DNA of 22,002 nucleotides from Lawsonibacter sp. (GCA_022793355.1 JAAWCR010000137.1:1-22002); one strand, 5' to 3'; counted from the first letter of the stretch, positions 7,168 to 15,407 are shown. Numbers and translations are program-made. Notes: generated from the letters alone by a model not told the origin.

Positions 7168-7938
7168 CTATTTGCTGGCGTAGCCGCCGTCCACGGGAAT
7201 CACCGCGCCGTTGAGGTAGTCGGAGGCGTGGCTGGCCAGGAAAACGCAGGGGCCCTTCATGTCCTCCCCCTTGGCACCGCCCCAGCGGTGGGCGGGGATG
7301 CGATCGGTGATCTCCTTGTACCGGGGATTGGCCGGGTCCAGCAGGGCGGTGTTCATCTCAGTTGCCATGTAGCCTGGGGCGATGGCGTTGACGTTGATGC
7401 CCCGTCCGGCCCACTCGTTGCACAGGGCCTTAGTGAGCAGGGCGATGCCGCCCTTGGCGGAGGCGTAGGCGGGGATGGTGAAGCCGCCGAAGAAAGACTG
7501 CATGGAGGCGATGTTAATAATCTTGCCATACCCCTCTTTCAGCATCTCCCGCCCGGCCAGCTGGCACAGCTCAAAGGGGGCGGTGAGGTTGACCTCCAGC
7601 ACCTTGTCCCAGTCCTCCATGGGGAACTCCTCGCTGGGGTGGCGGCGCTGAATACCGGCGCAGTTGACCAAAATGTCCAGTTTGCCGCCCAGCAGCTCCA
7701 GGGAGCGGGCGAACCCGGCACTCAGGCTAGCGCGGTCCTCCAGGTTTGCCGTGACGCCGTGGCACTGGAAGCCCCGGGCCCGAAACTCCTCGGCCACCGA
7801 TTCCACCTTCTCGGAACTGCCCCAGATAACCACCTCGGATCCGGCCTCCATCAGGCCCTCGGCCATGCCCCAGCCCAGACCCCGGGTGGCGCCGGTCACA
7901 ATGGCCTTGCGGCCCTGAATATCAAACAAATTCGTCAT
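7168..7938 (-). CDS. SDR oxidoreductase, KduD/IdnO-like sugar-acid dehydrogenase
   Basis: A 256-residue classical short-chain dehydrogenase. It has the cofactor loop TGATRGLG (residues 15-22), the NCAG motif, and the catalytic Ser145 with Tyr158-x3-Lys162 (YASAK). The stretch AGIQRRHPSEEFP resembles 5-ketogluconate reductase (IdnO), while the C-terminal half (IPAHRWG, FLASHASDYLNGAVI) is more like KduD, 2-keto-3-deoxygluconate oxidoreductase. The gene starts 3 bases after the alcohol dehydrogenase stop and its GGAGG lies inside that gene's last codons, which suggests translational coupling. In this locus a role in interconverting keto-aldonates and aldonates is most likely. Which of the two reactions it performs is open. 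Confidence 0.85.
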   Translation of the reverse strand: MTNLFDIQGRKAIVTGATRGLGWGMAEGLMEAGSEVVIWGSSEKVESVAEEFRARGFQCHGVTANLEDRASLSAGFARSLELLGGKLDILVNCAGIQRRHPSEEFPMEDWDKVLEVNLTAPFELCQLAGREMLKEGYGKIINIASMQSFFGGFTIPAYASAKGGIALLTKALCNEWAGRGINVNAIAPGYMATEMNTALLDPANPRYKEITDRIPAHRWGGAKGEDMKGPCVFLASHASDYLNGAVIPVDGGYASK

Positions 7939-7941
7939 AGC

Positions 7942-8973
7942 TCAAACCTCCGTGTGAAACAGGCCGACGACCTTCAGATAGTCGCCGGGGTGCTGGTCCA
8001 GCTCACCCAGCATGTGGGGCAGCTGGTCATAGGAGACCACCTTGGAGATAATCTTCTCCGCCGGGACCTTGCCGGTGTAGATCAGGTTGATGGCCTCCTC
8101 AAACTCCCCGGCACCGTTGCGGGAGCCGCGGATTTGCAGCTCCTTTTTGGTAATCAGGTTGGTGGGCAGGGTGATCTCGTGCTTGGGCCAGCCGGTGAGA
8201 GCAATGCGCCCGGTGTAGGCGGCATAGTCAATGGTGCTGCGCACGCCGGCGTCGGAGCCGGAGGCCTCCATGCAGCACTCCACGCCCCGGCCCTTGGTGA
8301 TCTCCAGAATGCGGGCCACGGCGTCCTCCTTGGCGGGGTTGACGGTGTGGGGGATGCCGAAGGACTTGGCCAGCTCCAGCCGCTCGTCCACCACGTCCAC
8401 CAGAATAGGGATGGCGTCATAAGCCAGAGCGCCCATGCCGGCCAGCAGGCCAATGGCCCCCGCGCCGATAATGGCGATGTGTTCGCCGGCCTTTAGCTGG
8501 CAGGTGTGCAGACCATGTATGCTGATAACCAGGGGCTCGGCCAGAGGGATCCGCTCCCAGGGCATGTCATTCGGGACCTTGCGCAGCATGCGGGTGGGAT
8601 GGGCGAAGTACTCGCACATGGAGCCGTCGCAGTGGACGCCCAGACAGTGGAGGGTCTCGCAGCAGTTGGTTTTGCCCTGGGAACAGGGGTAGCACTCCCC
8701 GCAGTACAGGTAGGGGTCCAGCACCACATGGTCGCCCTTTTGAATGCCGTACTGGTTGTTCTCGTCCACGTCCTCTACAATACCGGCGGTCTCGTGGCCG
8801 ATGACGATGGGGTAGGAGGAGACGTTCACATTGGTTCCCCGGAAGGTGGATACATCGGTGCCGCAGATGCTGGCGGCCATTACCTTGATAAGAGCATAGC
8901 CCTCCTTCAATTCCGGCTTGGGCAGTTCTACGACGGCTGCTTGACCGGCTCCCTGAACCTGAATGCCTTTCAT
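7942..8973 (-). CDS. Zinc-dependent alcohol dehydrogenase (sugar-acid/polyol type)
   Basis: A 343-residue medium-chain dehydrogenase of the sorbitol/threonine/idonate dehydrogenase group. Catalytic zinc ligands are Cys37 (SICGTD) and His60-Glu61 (IGHETAG). Structural zinc is held by Cys91, 94, 97 and 105 (CGECYPC...C). The Rossmann motif GAGAIGLLAG follows near residue 170. By analogy with E. coli idnD and with the adjacent SDR and dehydratase, the substrate may be L-idonate or a similar aldonate, oxidised at C5 with NAD(P). That is inference; related enzymes act on galactonate, galactitol phosphate or threonine. AAGGAG precedes the ATG. A 60-base gap containing a hairpin separates it from the dehydratase upstream. 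Confidence 0.85.
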   Translation of the reverse strand: MKGIQVQGAGQAAVVELPKPELKEGYALIKVMAASICGTDVSTFRGTNVNVSSYPIVIGHETAGIVEDVDENNQYGIQKGDHVVLDPYLYCGECYPCSQGKTNCCETLHCLGVHCDGSMCEYFAHPTRMLRKVPNDMPWERIPLAEPLVISIHGLHTCQLKAGEHIAIIGAGAIGLLAGMGALAYDAIPILVDVVDERLELAKSFGIPHTVNPAKEDAVARILEITKGRGVECCMEASGSDAGVRSTIDYAAYTGRIALTGWPKHEITLPTNLITKKELQIRGSRNGAGEFEEAINLIYTGKVPAEKIISKVVSYDQLPHMLGELDQHPGDYLKVVGLFHTEV

Positions 8974-9009
8974 AGCAATTCTCCTTTTTTCTTTATGATT
9001 ATGATGTAG

Positions 9010-9028
9010 AGGCGGCCAGGGGCCGCCT
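9010..9028. other. Intercistronic hairpin between dehydratase and alcohol dehydrogenase
   Basis: AGGCGGCC (9010-9017) pairs perfectly with GGCCGCCT (9021-9028) around AGG. On the + strand it is followed by GTTTTTTA, so it reads as a terminator for antisense transcripts. On the - strand, the sense of the operon, no U tract follows. There it may instead stabilise the dehydratase mRNA end or attenuate downstream genes. Confidence 0.6.
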
Positions 9029-9033
9029 GTTTT

Positions 9034-10782
9034 TTACTGGTCGTACTCCAGATACGCGCCCTTCATGGGAGAGGCGGCTAAATCGGAGAACAGCCGCAGC
9101 GCCCCCCGCTGGTACTTGGCGGGTTTGGGTTTCCAACGCGCTTTCCGTTCGGACAAAATGGATTCCATCTCCTGGGGGGTCTTGCGCTCCCCCTTCACCC
9201 CCACAATGTCCAGAATCCGCTGTTTTACGTCCAGATGAATCAGATCTCCCTCCTCCACCAGGGCAATGGGGCCGCCGGCCTGAGCTTCGGGGGAGCAATG
9301 GCCAATCACCGGGCCGGTGGAGGCTCCGGAAAAGCGGCCGTCGGTGATGAGGGCGATGGACTTGCCCAGCTCTTTATCCGAGGAGATCGCCTCGCTGGTG
9401 TAAAACATCTCGGGCATGCCGGAACCCTTGGGGCCCTCGTAGCGGATAAACACCGCGTCGCCGGGCTTTACTCTGTGGTGGAGCACCGCGTCAATGCACG
9501 CCTCCTCGCTGTCGAAGGGCCGGGCGTTGAGGACGGCGGAGAACATCTCTTTGGGGCAGGCGGTGTGCTTGATTACCGCGCCCTCGGGGGCCAGATTGCC
9601 CCGGAGAATGGCGATGGAGCCGTCGGTGCCGATGGCCTGGTCATAGGGACGGATGATGTCCGCCCGGGTGAGGCTGAGACCGTATTTCCGGTTAGCCTCG
9701 TCCAGCCATTTCTGGCATCGTTCATAGAAGCCGTTGGTTTTCAATTCTTCCAGGTTTTCACCCAAAGTTTTGCCGGTGACGGTCATCACATCCAGATGCA
9801 GCACGCTCTTGATCTCCTCCATAATGGCGGGGACGCCGCCGGCGTAGTAGAAGAACTCGGCGGGCCAGCGGCCGGCGGGGCGGATGTCCAGAAGGTAGTG
9901 AGCCCCGCGGTGGAGGCGGTCGAAGGTGTCGCCGTCGATCTCGATGCCGAACTCGTGGGCGATGGCGGGCAGGTGGAGCAGGGTGTTGGTGGAGCCGGAG
10001 ATGGCGGCGTGGACCAGAATCGCGTTTTCAAAGCTGTCCATGGTGACGATGTCGCTGGGCCGCATGTGTTCCATCCCGGTGAGCTTCACCGCCAGCTCGC
10101 CGGCCCGGCGGGCGTACTCGGTGAGGTCGGGGCTGGTGGCGGGGAGCAGGGCGGAGCCGGGAAGGGCCAGGCCCAGGGCCTCGGCCATGATCTGCATGGT
10201 GGAAGCGGTGCCGATGAAGGAGCAGGCCCCGCAGCTGGGGCAGGCGTTGCACTTGGCCCAGTTCAGCTTCTCCTCGTCGATCTCCCCGCGCTCAAACTTG
10301 GCCGAATACATTCCGAGCTGCTCCAGGGTGAGCAGGTCGGGACCGGCGGCCATGGTGCCGCCGGTGACCACCACGGCGGGGATGTTTACCCGGGCCAGAC
10401 CCATCAGATTGCCGGGCAAGCCTTTGTCGCAGCTGGCCATATAGATGCCCGCGTCAAAGGGGGTGGCGTTGGCCTGGATTTCAATCATGTTGGCAATCAT
10501 CTCCCGGCTGACCAGGGAGAAGTTGATGCCGTCGGTGCCCTGGCTCTCGCCGTCGCACATGTCGGTGCAGAAATACCGGGCTCCGTGGCCGCCGGCTTGG
10601 GCAACGCCCGCCCGGGCGGCCTCCACCAGCTTGTCCAGGTGTCCGGAGCCGGGATGGCTGTCACCGAAGGTGCTCTCGATGAAAATCTGGGGTTTGGACA
10701 AATCCTCCGGTTTCCAGCCGGTACCCAGCCGGAGCGGGTCCAGTTCGGGGGCCAGTTGACGCATTTTTTGACTAATCAGCAT
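9034..10782 (-). CDS. IlvD/Edd-family dehydratase, probable aldonate dehydratase
   Basis: A 582-residue Fe-S dehydratase. Cysteines at about 72/76 (CTDMCDGESQGT), 118 (MASCDKGLPG) and the cluster 178-187 (CNACPSCGACSF) cover the cluster-ligand positions of the family. The block from HAAISGSTNTLLHLPAIAH through AGGVPAIMEEI to GNLAPEGAVIKHTA resembles the YjhG/xylonate dehydratase branch more than branched-chain IlvD, as does its setting among sugar-acid genes. It likely dehydrates an aldonate to a 2-keto-3-deoxy acid that feeds the kinase. AAAGGA abuts the in-frame ATG at 10794, too close to serve it, so I prefer the ATG at 10782, 12 bases downstream. First gene of the - strand operon, with a leader of about 145 bases. 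Confidence 0.88.
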   Translation of the reverse strand: MLISQKMRQLAPELDPLRLGTGWKPEDLSKPQIFIESTFGDSHPGSGHLDKLVEAARAGVAQAGGHGARYFCTDMCDGESQGTDGINFSLVSREMIANMIEIQANATPFDAGIYMASCDKGLPGNLMGLARVNIPAVVVTGGTMAAGPDLLTLEQLGMYSAKFERGEIDEEKLNWAKCNACPSCGACSFIGTASTMQIMAEALGLALPGSALLPATSPDLTEYARRAGELAVKLTGMEHMRPSDIVTMDSFENAILVHAAISGSTNTLLHLPAIAHEFGIEIDGDTFDRLHRGAHYLLDIRPAGRWPAEFFYYAGGVPAIMEEIKSVLHLDVMTVTGKTLGENLEELKTNGFYERCQKWLDEANRKYGLSLTRADIIRPYDQAIGTDGSIAILRGNLAPEGAVIKHTACPKEMFSAVLNARPFDSEEACIDAVLHHRVKPGDAVFIRYEGPKGSGMPEMFYTSEAISSDKELGKSIALITDGRFSGASTGPVIGHCSPEAQAGGPIALVEEGDLIHLDVKQRILDIVGVKGERKTPQEMESILSERKARWKPKPAKYQRGALRLFSDLAASPMKGAYLEYDQ

Positions 10783-10934
10783 AAATCGCGTCATTCCTTT
10801 CTTAATAAGTGGTATAGTCAACAAATGAAAAAAGGCAGGGGGCGTTTTTCATCCAGCGGGTCAGCGGCCTGCTGGGCAACGGGGATGCAGGGGCTGTGTG
10901 AAAAGCAGCGGGAGCATCGGTCGTGTTCTCTGTG

Positions 10935-10963
10935 ATTTTAGCATATGACGTCGGATGTTTCAA
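10935..10963 (-). promoter_or_regulatory. Promoter of the dehydratase operon
   Basis: On the - strand, TTGAAA (complement of 10958-10963) and TAAAAT (complement of 10935-10940) are spaced by exactly 17 bases. The putative operator word lies wholly inside the spacer, so a bound repressor would block RNA polymerase. Confidence 0.7.
10942..10960. promoter_or_regulatory. Candidate GntR operator, dehydratase side
   Basis: CATATGACGT (10942-10951), then CGGATGTTT. It shares the first 10 bases, and a GA.RT.T pattern after them, with the site at 11118. Assignment to the GntR protein at 12720-13439 is inferred from position. Confidence 0.5.
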
Positions 10964-11113
10964 GCTGGAGATTTACCTAATTCGAGGGGGTATATTTTGT
11001 GCGATTTGACATAGAGAGCCTGAGAAATAAAAAAAAGACCGGGCATAACAAACAAAATGAGATATACAAATTTGTTCAGATAGACAAAAAAGTAGGCAAT
11101 TATGAGAATGTTA

Positions 11114-11142
11114 TTGACATATGACGTATGACATATTATGAT
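11114..11142 (+). promoter_or_regulatory. Promoter of the GntP permease gene
   Basis: TTGACA (11114-11119) and TATGAT (11137-11142) are spaced by 17 bases. Transcription would start near 11149, about 60 bases before the permease start. The candidate operator at 11118-11136 fills the spacer. Confidence 0.7.
11118..11136. promoter_or_regulatory. Candidate GntR operator, permease side
   Basis: CATATGACGTATGACATAT is an imperfect palindrome (ATATG...CATAT; 12 of 16 positions match the reverse complement over the core TATG...CATA). It overlaps the -35 edge and spacer of the permease promoter. It has the same leading 10 bases as the site at 10942. Confidence 0.55.
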
Positions 11143-11209
11143 TTGGGCGTGAAAAGCACGACGCCGTGTGGGAGCAGCGGCATGGGTCAAAAAATGGGAG
11201 GTAAACCGT

Positions 11210-12604
11210 ATGCTGCTACTTGTTTTTCTGATTTCCATAGCAGTATTATTGCTCTGCATCATCAAAATTAAACTCAATGCCTTTGTGGCCCTGCTGGTCT
11301 GCGCCTACGGCACCGGCCTGCTGGCTCTGGCCACCTACGCGGGAGGCACAGCGCCGGAGGGCTTTGCGTCCATTGCCGATGTGACTGCCTGCGTCACCAG
11401 CAACTTCGGCTCCACCTTGGGCTCCATCGGCATCGTCACCGGCTTGGGCGTGATGCTGGGTATGTTTATGTATGAATCCGGCGGCATCGACAACATTGTA
11501 GACAGGGTGCTCAAGGCTGTGGGTCCCAAGCGCTCTCAGTACGCCGTCTCCGTGGCCGGTTTCATCACCGGTATCCCTGTCTTTGGCGACGTGGTTTACA
11601 TCATGTTCGCCCCTATGCTCCGGGTGCTGTCTCGCAAGACCAAGTACTCCATGGCCGCCTACGGCTGCGCCATCTCGGTGGCCACCACTTGTACCTTTGC
11701 CCTGGTTCTGCCCACCGCGCCCCCGCTGGCGGTGGCTGCGGCCATGGACATCAACGTGGGTGTGTTTTTCTTCTACGCCCTGATTTCCGCCTTTGTGGGC
11801 ATGTTTGTGGGCGGCATCGTCTATGGCGGCTTTGTCAACCGGCAGGACCAGAAAGCCGGCAAGACCTGGGACTTCTCCGACCTGGATGCCGAGCTGGCGG
11901 AGAACGCCGCCAAGGCCTCTGACAAGCCCAAGATGGGTGCCATGATGGCGATGTCCATCCTGCTGGTCCCCATTTTCCTGATTCTGGTGGGCTCCTTCTC
12001 CGCCTTCCTGCTTCCCAAGGACAGCCAGCTGCTGAAGGTTCTGGCCTTCCTGGGGGACAAGAATGTGGCTATGACCATCGGCGTGCTCTACGGCGCCTTT
12101 GTCTCCCGTCCCCACCTGAACCGCTCCATCACCCAGATTATGACCGACGGCGCGGATAAAGTGGGCCTGATCCTCCTGATTACCGGTGCGGGCGGCGCTT
12201 ACGGCGGAATTTTGAAGGCCTGTGGCATCGCAAAGGTTATTACCGACGGCCTCCAGGGCTTTAACATGCCCATCCTGGTCATGTGCTTCGTCATCGCCCA
12301 GGTGCTGCGCATTGCCACCGGATCCACTACCGTGGCCCTGACCACCACCGCCGCCATTGTCTCCGGTGCGGCGGCAGCCTCCGGGGTCTCTCCCATCTTG
12401 TGCGCGATTGCGGTGTGCGCCGGCGGTATTGGTTTGTCCCTGCCCAATGACTCCGGCTTCTGGGCCATTTCCCGGTTCTTTCACCTCAACGAGATCGACA
12501 CCATCCGGGGCTGGACCCTGGGCGGTTTTGTAGCCGGCGTGACCATTCTGATTTTTGCCTGTATCCTCAGCCTGTTCCAGGGAATTTTGCCCGGCCTCAT
12601 TTGA
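11210..12604 (+). CDS. GntP-family gluconate/idonate-type permease
   Basis: A 464-residue, highly hydrophobic integral membrane protein of the gluconate:H+ symporter family. It has about 12-14 membrane segments, starting with LLLVFLISIAVLLLCIIKI. Family-like segments include the GSIGIVTGLGVMLG loop, the glycine-rich block TGAGGAYGGILKACG, and the ATGSTTVALTTTAAIVSG and GIGLSLPNDSGFW regions near the C-terminus. It would import an aldonate such as gluconate or idonate across the cytoplasmic membrane. I chose the ATG at 11210 because GGGAGG (11196-11201) is 8 bases upstream and the protein then begins directly with a membrane segment. A longer frame from 11168 has no such support. It is transcribed divergently from the catabolic genes. 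The exact solute is inferred. Confidence 0.9.
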   Translation: MLLLVFLISIAVLLLCIIKIKLNAFVALLVCAYGTGLLALATYAGGTAPEGFASIADVTACVTSNFGSTLGSIGIVTGLGVMLGMFMYESGGIDNIVDRVLKAVGPKRSQYAVSVAGFITGIPVFGDVVYIMFAPMLRVLSRKTKYSMAAYGCAISVATTCTFALVLPTAPPLAVAAAMDINVGVFFFYALISAFVGMFVGGIVYGGFVNRQDQKAGKTWDFSDLDAELAENAAKASDKPKMGAMMAMSILLVPIFLILVGSFSAFLLPKDSQLLKVLAFLGDKNVAMTIGVLYGAFVSRPHLNRSITQIMTDGADKVGLILLITGAGGAYGGILKACGIAKVITDGLQGFNMPILVMCFVIAQVLRIATGSTTVALTTTAAIVSGAAAASGVSPILCAIAVCAGGIGLSLPNDSGFWAISRFFHLNEIDTIRGWTLGGFVAGVTILIFACILSLFQGILPGLI

Positions 12605-12616
12605 TTTCAGCAGCCG

Positions 12617-12660
12617 GAAGGGTGCGCCATAGATCACGGCGCGCCCTTCTCTTGCATTTT
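12617..12660 (+). terminator. Terminator after the permease gene
   Basis: GAAGGGTGCGCC (12617-12628) pairs with GGCGCGCCCTTC (12638-12649), a 12-bp stem with one G-T pair, followed by a T-rich run (TCTTGCATTTTT). The -35 box of the next promoter lies in that tail. Confidence 0.75.
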
Positions 12661-12680
12661 TCGGGGGGATTCGCTATAAT
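12652..12680 (+). promoter_or_regulatory. Promoter of the GntR regulator gene
   Basis: TTGCAT (12652-12657) and TATAAT (12675-12680) are spaced by 17 bases. The expected start site near 12687 lies downstream of the in-frame GTG at 12681, which rules out that codon as the translation start. Confidence 0.75.
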
Positions 12681-12719
12681 GTGAAAAACGACCGGAAGGG
12701 AAAGGAGCTGCTTGCTGGT

Positions 12720-13439
12720 ATGGAAACACACTTCGAGGCAATTAACATAAATGAAGCTTCGCTGCCGGAGCGGACAGCGAAGCAAATATCAAAGCTGATT
12801 ATGGAGCAGCATCTGACCAGTGAGGACAGGCTTCCCAGCGAATTTGAGCTGGCGGAGCTGCTGAATGTGGGACGGGGCACCATACGGGAGGGCGTAAAGC
12901 TGCTGGTGGCCCGGAATGTTTTGGAGGTCCGCCGGGGCAAGGGGACCTATATCACCCAAAACCCCGGTGAAATACCCGATCCGCTGGGCTTTACCTATTG
13001 TCCGGACCAGCTTCGCCTTGCCATGGACCTGTTGGAAATCCGGGCCCAGATGGAGCCCTGGGTGGCCAAAACTGCGGCGGAACGGGCCACCGAGGACAAT
13101 CTCAAGGCCCTGCGGGAAACCTGTGCCATGGTGGAGCAGGATATTTTAAACGAGCAGGACCACTCCCAGAGCGACGTGCGCTATCATACCGCCATTGCGA
13201 CATGCACGCAGAATCTGGTAGTGCCAAAGCTGATTCCAATTATCACTCACGCAATCAAACTCTTTGTCTCCCTGACCGAACGCCGGCTGAAAATGGAGAC
13301 CCTTGTAGGACATCGGGAGATTTTAGACGCGATATGCAGCAAGGACGGGGAGCGGGCGGCCAACGCCATGGGGCAGCACATTGAGTATAACCGCGTTATG
13401 CTGGAGGAGTACAGGAGGGAGCCGCCGGGCGGCGAGTAG
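12720..13439 (+). CDS. GntR/FadR-family transcriptional regulator
   Basis: A 239-residue regulator. Residues about 15-80 form the GntR winged helix (LPSEFELAELLNVGRGTIRE, followed by the RRGKGTYI wing). Residues about 100-230 are an all-helical FCD domain, with probable metal/ligand residues in DVRYHTAIA, GHREILDAI and QHIEYNR. The FCD domain usually binds a carboxylic acid, which suits control of sugar-acid uptake and catabolism. The ATG at 12720 follows AAAGGAG (12701-12707) with a rather long 12-base gap. The upstream GTG at 12681 would lie before the transcription start. The gene has its own promoter and lies directly behind the permease. It likely binds the paired sites in the divergent promoter region. 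Confidence 0.88.
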   Translation: METHFEAININEASLPERTAKQISKLIMEQHLTSEDRLPSEFELAELLNVGRGTIREGVKLLVARNVLEVRRGKGTYITQNPGEIPDPLGFTYCPDQLRLAMDLLEIRAQMEPWVAKTAAERATEDNLKALRETCAMVEQDILNEQDHSQSDVRYHTAIATCTQNLVVPKLIPIITHAIKLFVSLTERRLKMETLVGHREILDAICSKDGERAANAMGQHIEYNRVMLEEYRREPPGGE

Positions 13440-13459
13440 GACCGGTCCGGCGGGAGGGT

Positions 13460-14152
13460 TTACAGGGCGTTGAGCCGGTAGCCGGCACCCCAGACGGTCT
13501 CGATGAGCTGGGGATGGGCGGGATCGTCCTCTACCTTGTCCCGGATGCGTCCGATATGGACGGTGACAGTGGCGCTGTCCCCCACGTACTCGTAGCCCCA
13601 GATGGTTTCAAAGAGCCTCTCCTTGGAGAATACCATGTTGGGGTGCTCCGCCAGGAATTTCAGCAGCGCAAACTCCCGGTTGGGCATCTTGACCTCCTGG
13701 TCCCCCTTAAACACCCTCCAGCTCTGAGGGAAGATGCGCAGGCCGCCCACCGTGATGGACTCCGGCTCCGCCTGATCCACACCGGTCAGGCGGGCGTACC
13801 GGCTGAGGTGGGCCTTCACACGGGCCACCAGCTCCGCCGGGTCGAAGGGTTTGGCAATGTAGTCGTCCGCCCCCAGGCCGAGGCCGCGAATTTTGTCCGC
13901 CGACTCGGTGCGGGCGGTGACCATGAGGATGGGCACGTCAATTTTGTCCCGGATCAGGCGGCATACGTCGTAGCCGCCGCACCCGGGGAGCATCAGGTCC
14001 AGCAGAATCAGGCCGTAGTCTCCGCTCAAAGCCTGGGTGACAGCAAGCTGTCCGTTGTCCACAACGGTCACCTCATAGCCCTCTATCTCCAAATAATCCC
14101 GTTCCAGCATGGCGATCTCCGGGTCGTCCTCAGCAATCAAGAGCCTGATCAT
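13460..14152 (-). CDS. OmpR/PhoB-type response regulator
   Basis: A 230-residue two-component regulator. The receiver domain has acidic residues EDD (8-10), phosphoacceptor Asp52 (LLDLMLPG), Thr in MVTARTE and Lys101 (DYIAKPF). The C-terminal winged helix (about 130-230) ends with the typical TVTVHIGRIRDKVEDDP and ETVWGAGYRL. The ATG at 14152 starts the conserved MIRLLIAEDD. The frame is open further upstream only because it overlaps the kinase gene. It overlaps the kinase reading frame by 23 bases, so the pair is probably translationally coupled. It converges with the GntR gene 20 bases away, with no clear terminator between them. Confidence 0.93.
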   Translation of the reverse strand: MIRLLIAEDDPEIAMLERDYLEIEGYEVTVVDNGQLAVTQALSGDYGLILLDLMLPGCGGYDVCRLIRDKIDVPILMVTARTESADKIRGLGLGADDYIAKPFDPAELVARVKAHLSRYARLTGVDQAEPESITVGGLRIFPQSWRVFKGDQEVKMPNREFALLKFLAEHPNMVFSKERLFETIWGYEYVGDSATVTVHIGRIRDKVEDDPAHPQLIETVWGAGYRLNAL

Positions 14153-15374
14153 GGGCCGCCTCCTTCCCGGGAAGCTGGATGGTAAAGGCCAGCCCTCCGC
14201 AATTTTCCGCCTGAATGGTTCCGCCGTGGGCCTCCACGATATATTTGGCGATGTAGAGTCCCAGACCGCTGCCCTCGCCGGCGCGGGCACTCCGGGCCGG
14301 ATCCTCCCGCCAAAACTGTTCGAAGAGGTGGGGCAGGGCCTCTGGTGAGACGCCTCGGCCATTGTCGGCGAAGCGGATGCACTGCCACGTTCCCCGGCGC
14401 TCTACCGTCAGGATGAGATCCAGCGGCCGGGTGTCCGCGTAGCGAAGGGCGTTGTCCTTCAGGTTGTTCAGCACCCGATAGAGCTGTTCCTCATCCAGAG
14501 ACACCGGATGGGGACCGGGAGAAACGGTCAGGCGGACGCTTCCCCCCGCCTGTTCCACCTCCGGCCCGGCCTCCGCCGCAAAGCGGCCTGCGAACTCCCC
14601 CAGGTCGGCGGGCTGGAGGAAGAGGGGCAGGTTTCCTGTCTCCAGCCGAGAGAAGTAGAACAGCCGCTGTAGGAGCACATCCATGTCGCAGGCCTTCCGG
14701 TAGGCGATATCCAGATACTGCCGCTGCCGCTCAGGGGTCTGGGCCACCCCGTCCCGCAGGCCCTTGATGTAGCCCTTCACGCTGGTGAGGGGGGTGCGCA
14801 GGTCGTGAGAGATGCCCGCCACCAGGTCGGTGCGGGCCCGCTCATAGGCCGCGTTTTTTTCCTGCTCCTCCAACAGATGCCCCTGCATCCGGTTGAAGGC
14901 GTCGCACACCGCGGAGAACTCGTCCCGGCCCCGGTACTCCACCGGCTGGGAGAAGTTGCCCTCCTCTACTCGACCCGCAGCCTGGGCGAGGGCTTCCACC
15001 GGTTGGAGCAGCTTTTTCAGCTGGTAACGGGTAAACAGCGTGTTCAGCAGCAGAATGGCGATAATGGCTGCCCCGCCGCTGAGAAACAGGGAGAGGGTTA
15101 GGGCCTCGAGCCGGGGCCGGGCACGCTCCGGGGCTGCCGGGTGGGGCGGAGCGGCGATGCCCACCAGCTCCAATTCGCCCATCCCCCGGTCCAGCCAGAC
15201 CATTCCCTCCTGGGAGGGGGGCTTGATGTGCATCGCCTGAAACATCTCCTCCGCCTGCTGCCGGTAGTAACGGTCAATGGCATGGGTGGCCGCGCTGTTT
15301 ACCGCCAGCATGGCCGCCAGGGCCACCAGCACTGAGATGGTGTTGCAAAAAAAGAGGTGCCGCCGGATTCGCAT
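14130..15374 (-). CDS. Membrane sensor histidine kinase
   Basis: A 414-residue kinase partnered with the overlapping response regulator. A membrane segment at about 8-27 and a second at about 92-113 enclose an extracellular loop of some 65 residues. A HAMP domain (about 114-168) follows, then the H box with phospho-His190 (AGISHDLRTPLTSVKGY), the N box (LNNLKDNALRYA) and the G boxes (DNGRGVS, GEGSGLGLYIAKYIV). All motifs look intact. The small sensor loop is typical of PhoR/VanS-like kinases that sense cell-envelope signals or peptides, but the signal cannot be read here. GGAGGAG precedes the ATG by about 6 bases. Confidence 0.93.
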   Translation of the reverse strand: MRIRRHLFFCNTISVLVALAAMLAVNSAATHAIDRYYRQQAEEMFQAMHIKPPSQEGMVWLDRGMGELELVGIAAPPHPAAPERARPRLEALTLSLFLSGGAAIIAILLLNTLFTRYQLKKLLQPVEALAQAAGRVEEGNFSQPVEYRGRDEFSAVCDAFNRMQGHLLEEQEKNAAYERARTDLVAGISHDLRTPLTSVKGYIKGLRDGVAQTPERQRQYLDIAYRKACDMDVLLQRLFYFSRLETGNLPLFLQPADLGEFAGRFAAEAGPEVEQAGGSVRLTVSPGPHPVSLDEEQLYRVLNNLKDNALRYADTRPLDLILTVERRGTWQCIRFADNGRGVSPEALPHLFEQFWREDPARSARAGEGSGLGLYIAKYIVEAHGGTIQAENCGGLAFTIQLPGKEAAHDQALDC

Positions 15375-15407
15375 AAGCTCTCCTCCCCAACAGCTTCAGA
15401 TGCCTCT

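Larger units (their letters stand above)
10783..11209. other. Divergent regulatory region of the sugar-acid locus
   Basis: This holds two divergent promoters, listed separately, each overlapped by the same 10-base word. It also has a perfect palindrome ACAAATTTGT at 11066-11075 midway between them and a second TTGACA at 11006-11011 without a good -10. The 10783-10930 part is the dehydratase mRNA leader, with no recognised riboswitch. No gene is supported here. Confidence 0.6.

Noticed and set aside
6355..8496. Long + strand open frame opposite the kinase, SDR and alcohol dehydrogenase
   Set aside because: It spans three real genes on the other strand and has no domain-like sequence.
9235..10935. 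Long + strand open frame opposite the dehydratase
   Set aside because: Antisense shadow of a well-conserved Fe-S dehydratase, with no ribosome site or domain.
11246..12637. Long - strand open frame opposite the permease, rich in His, Gly and Gln
   Set aside because: It is the complement of hydrophobic membrane codons, a known artefact.
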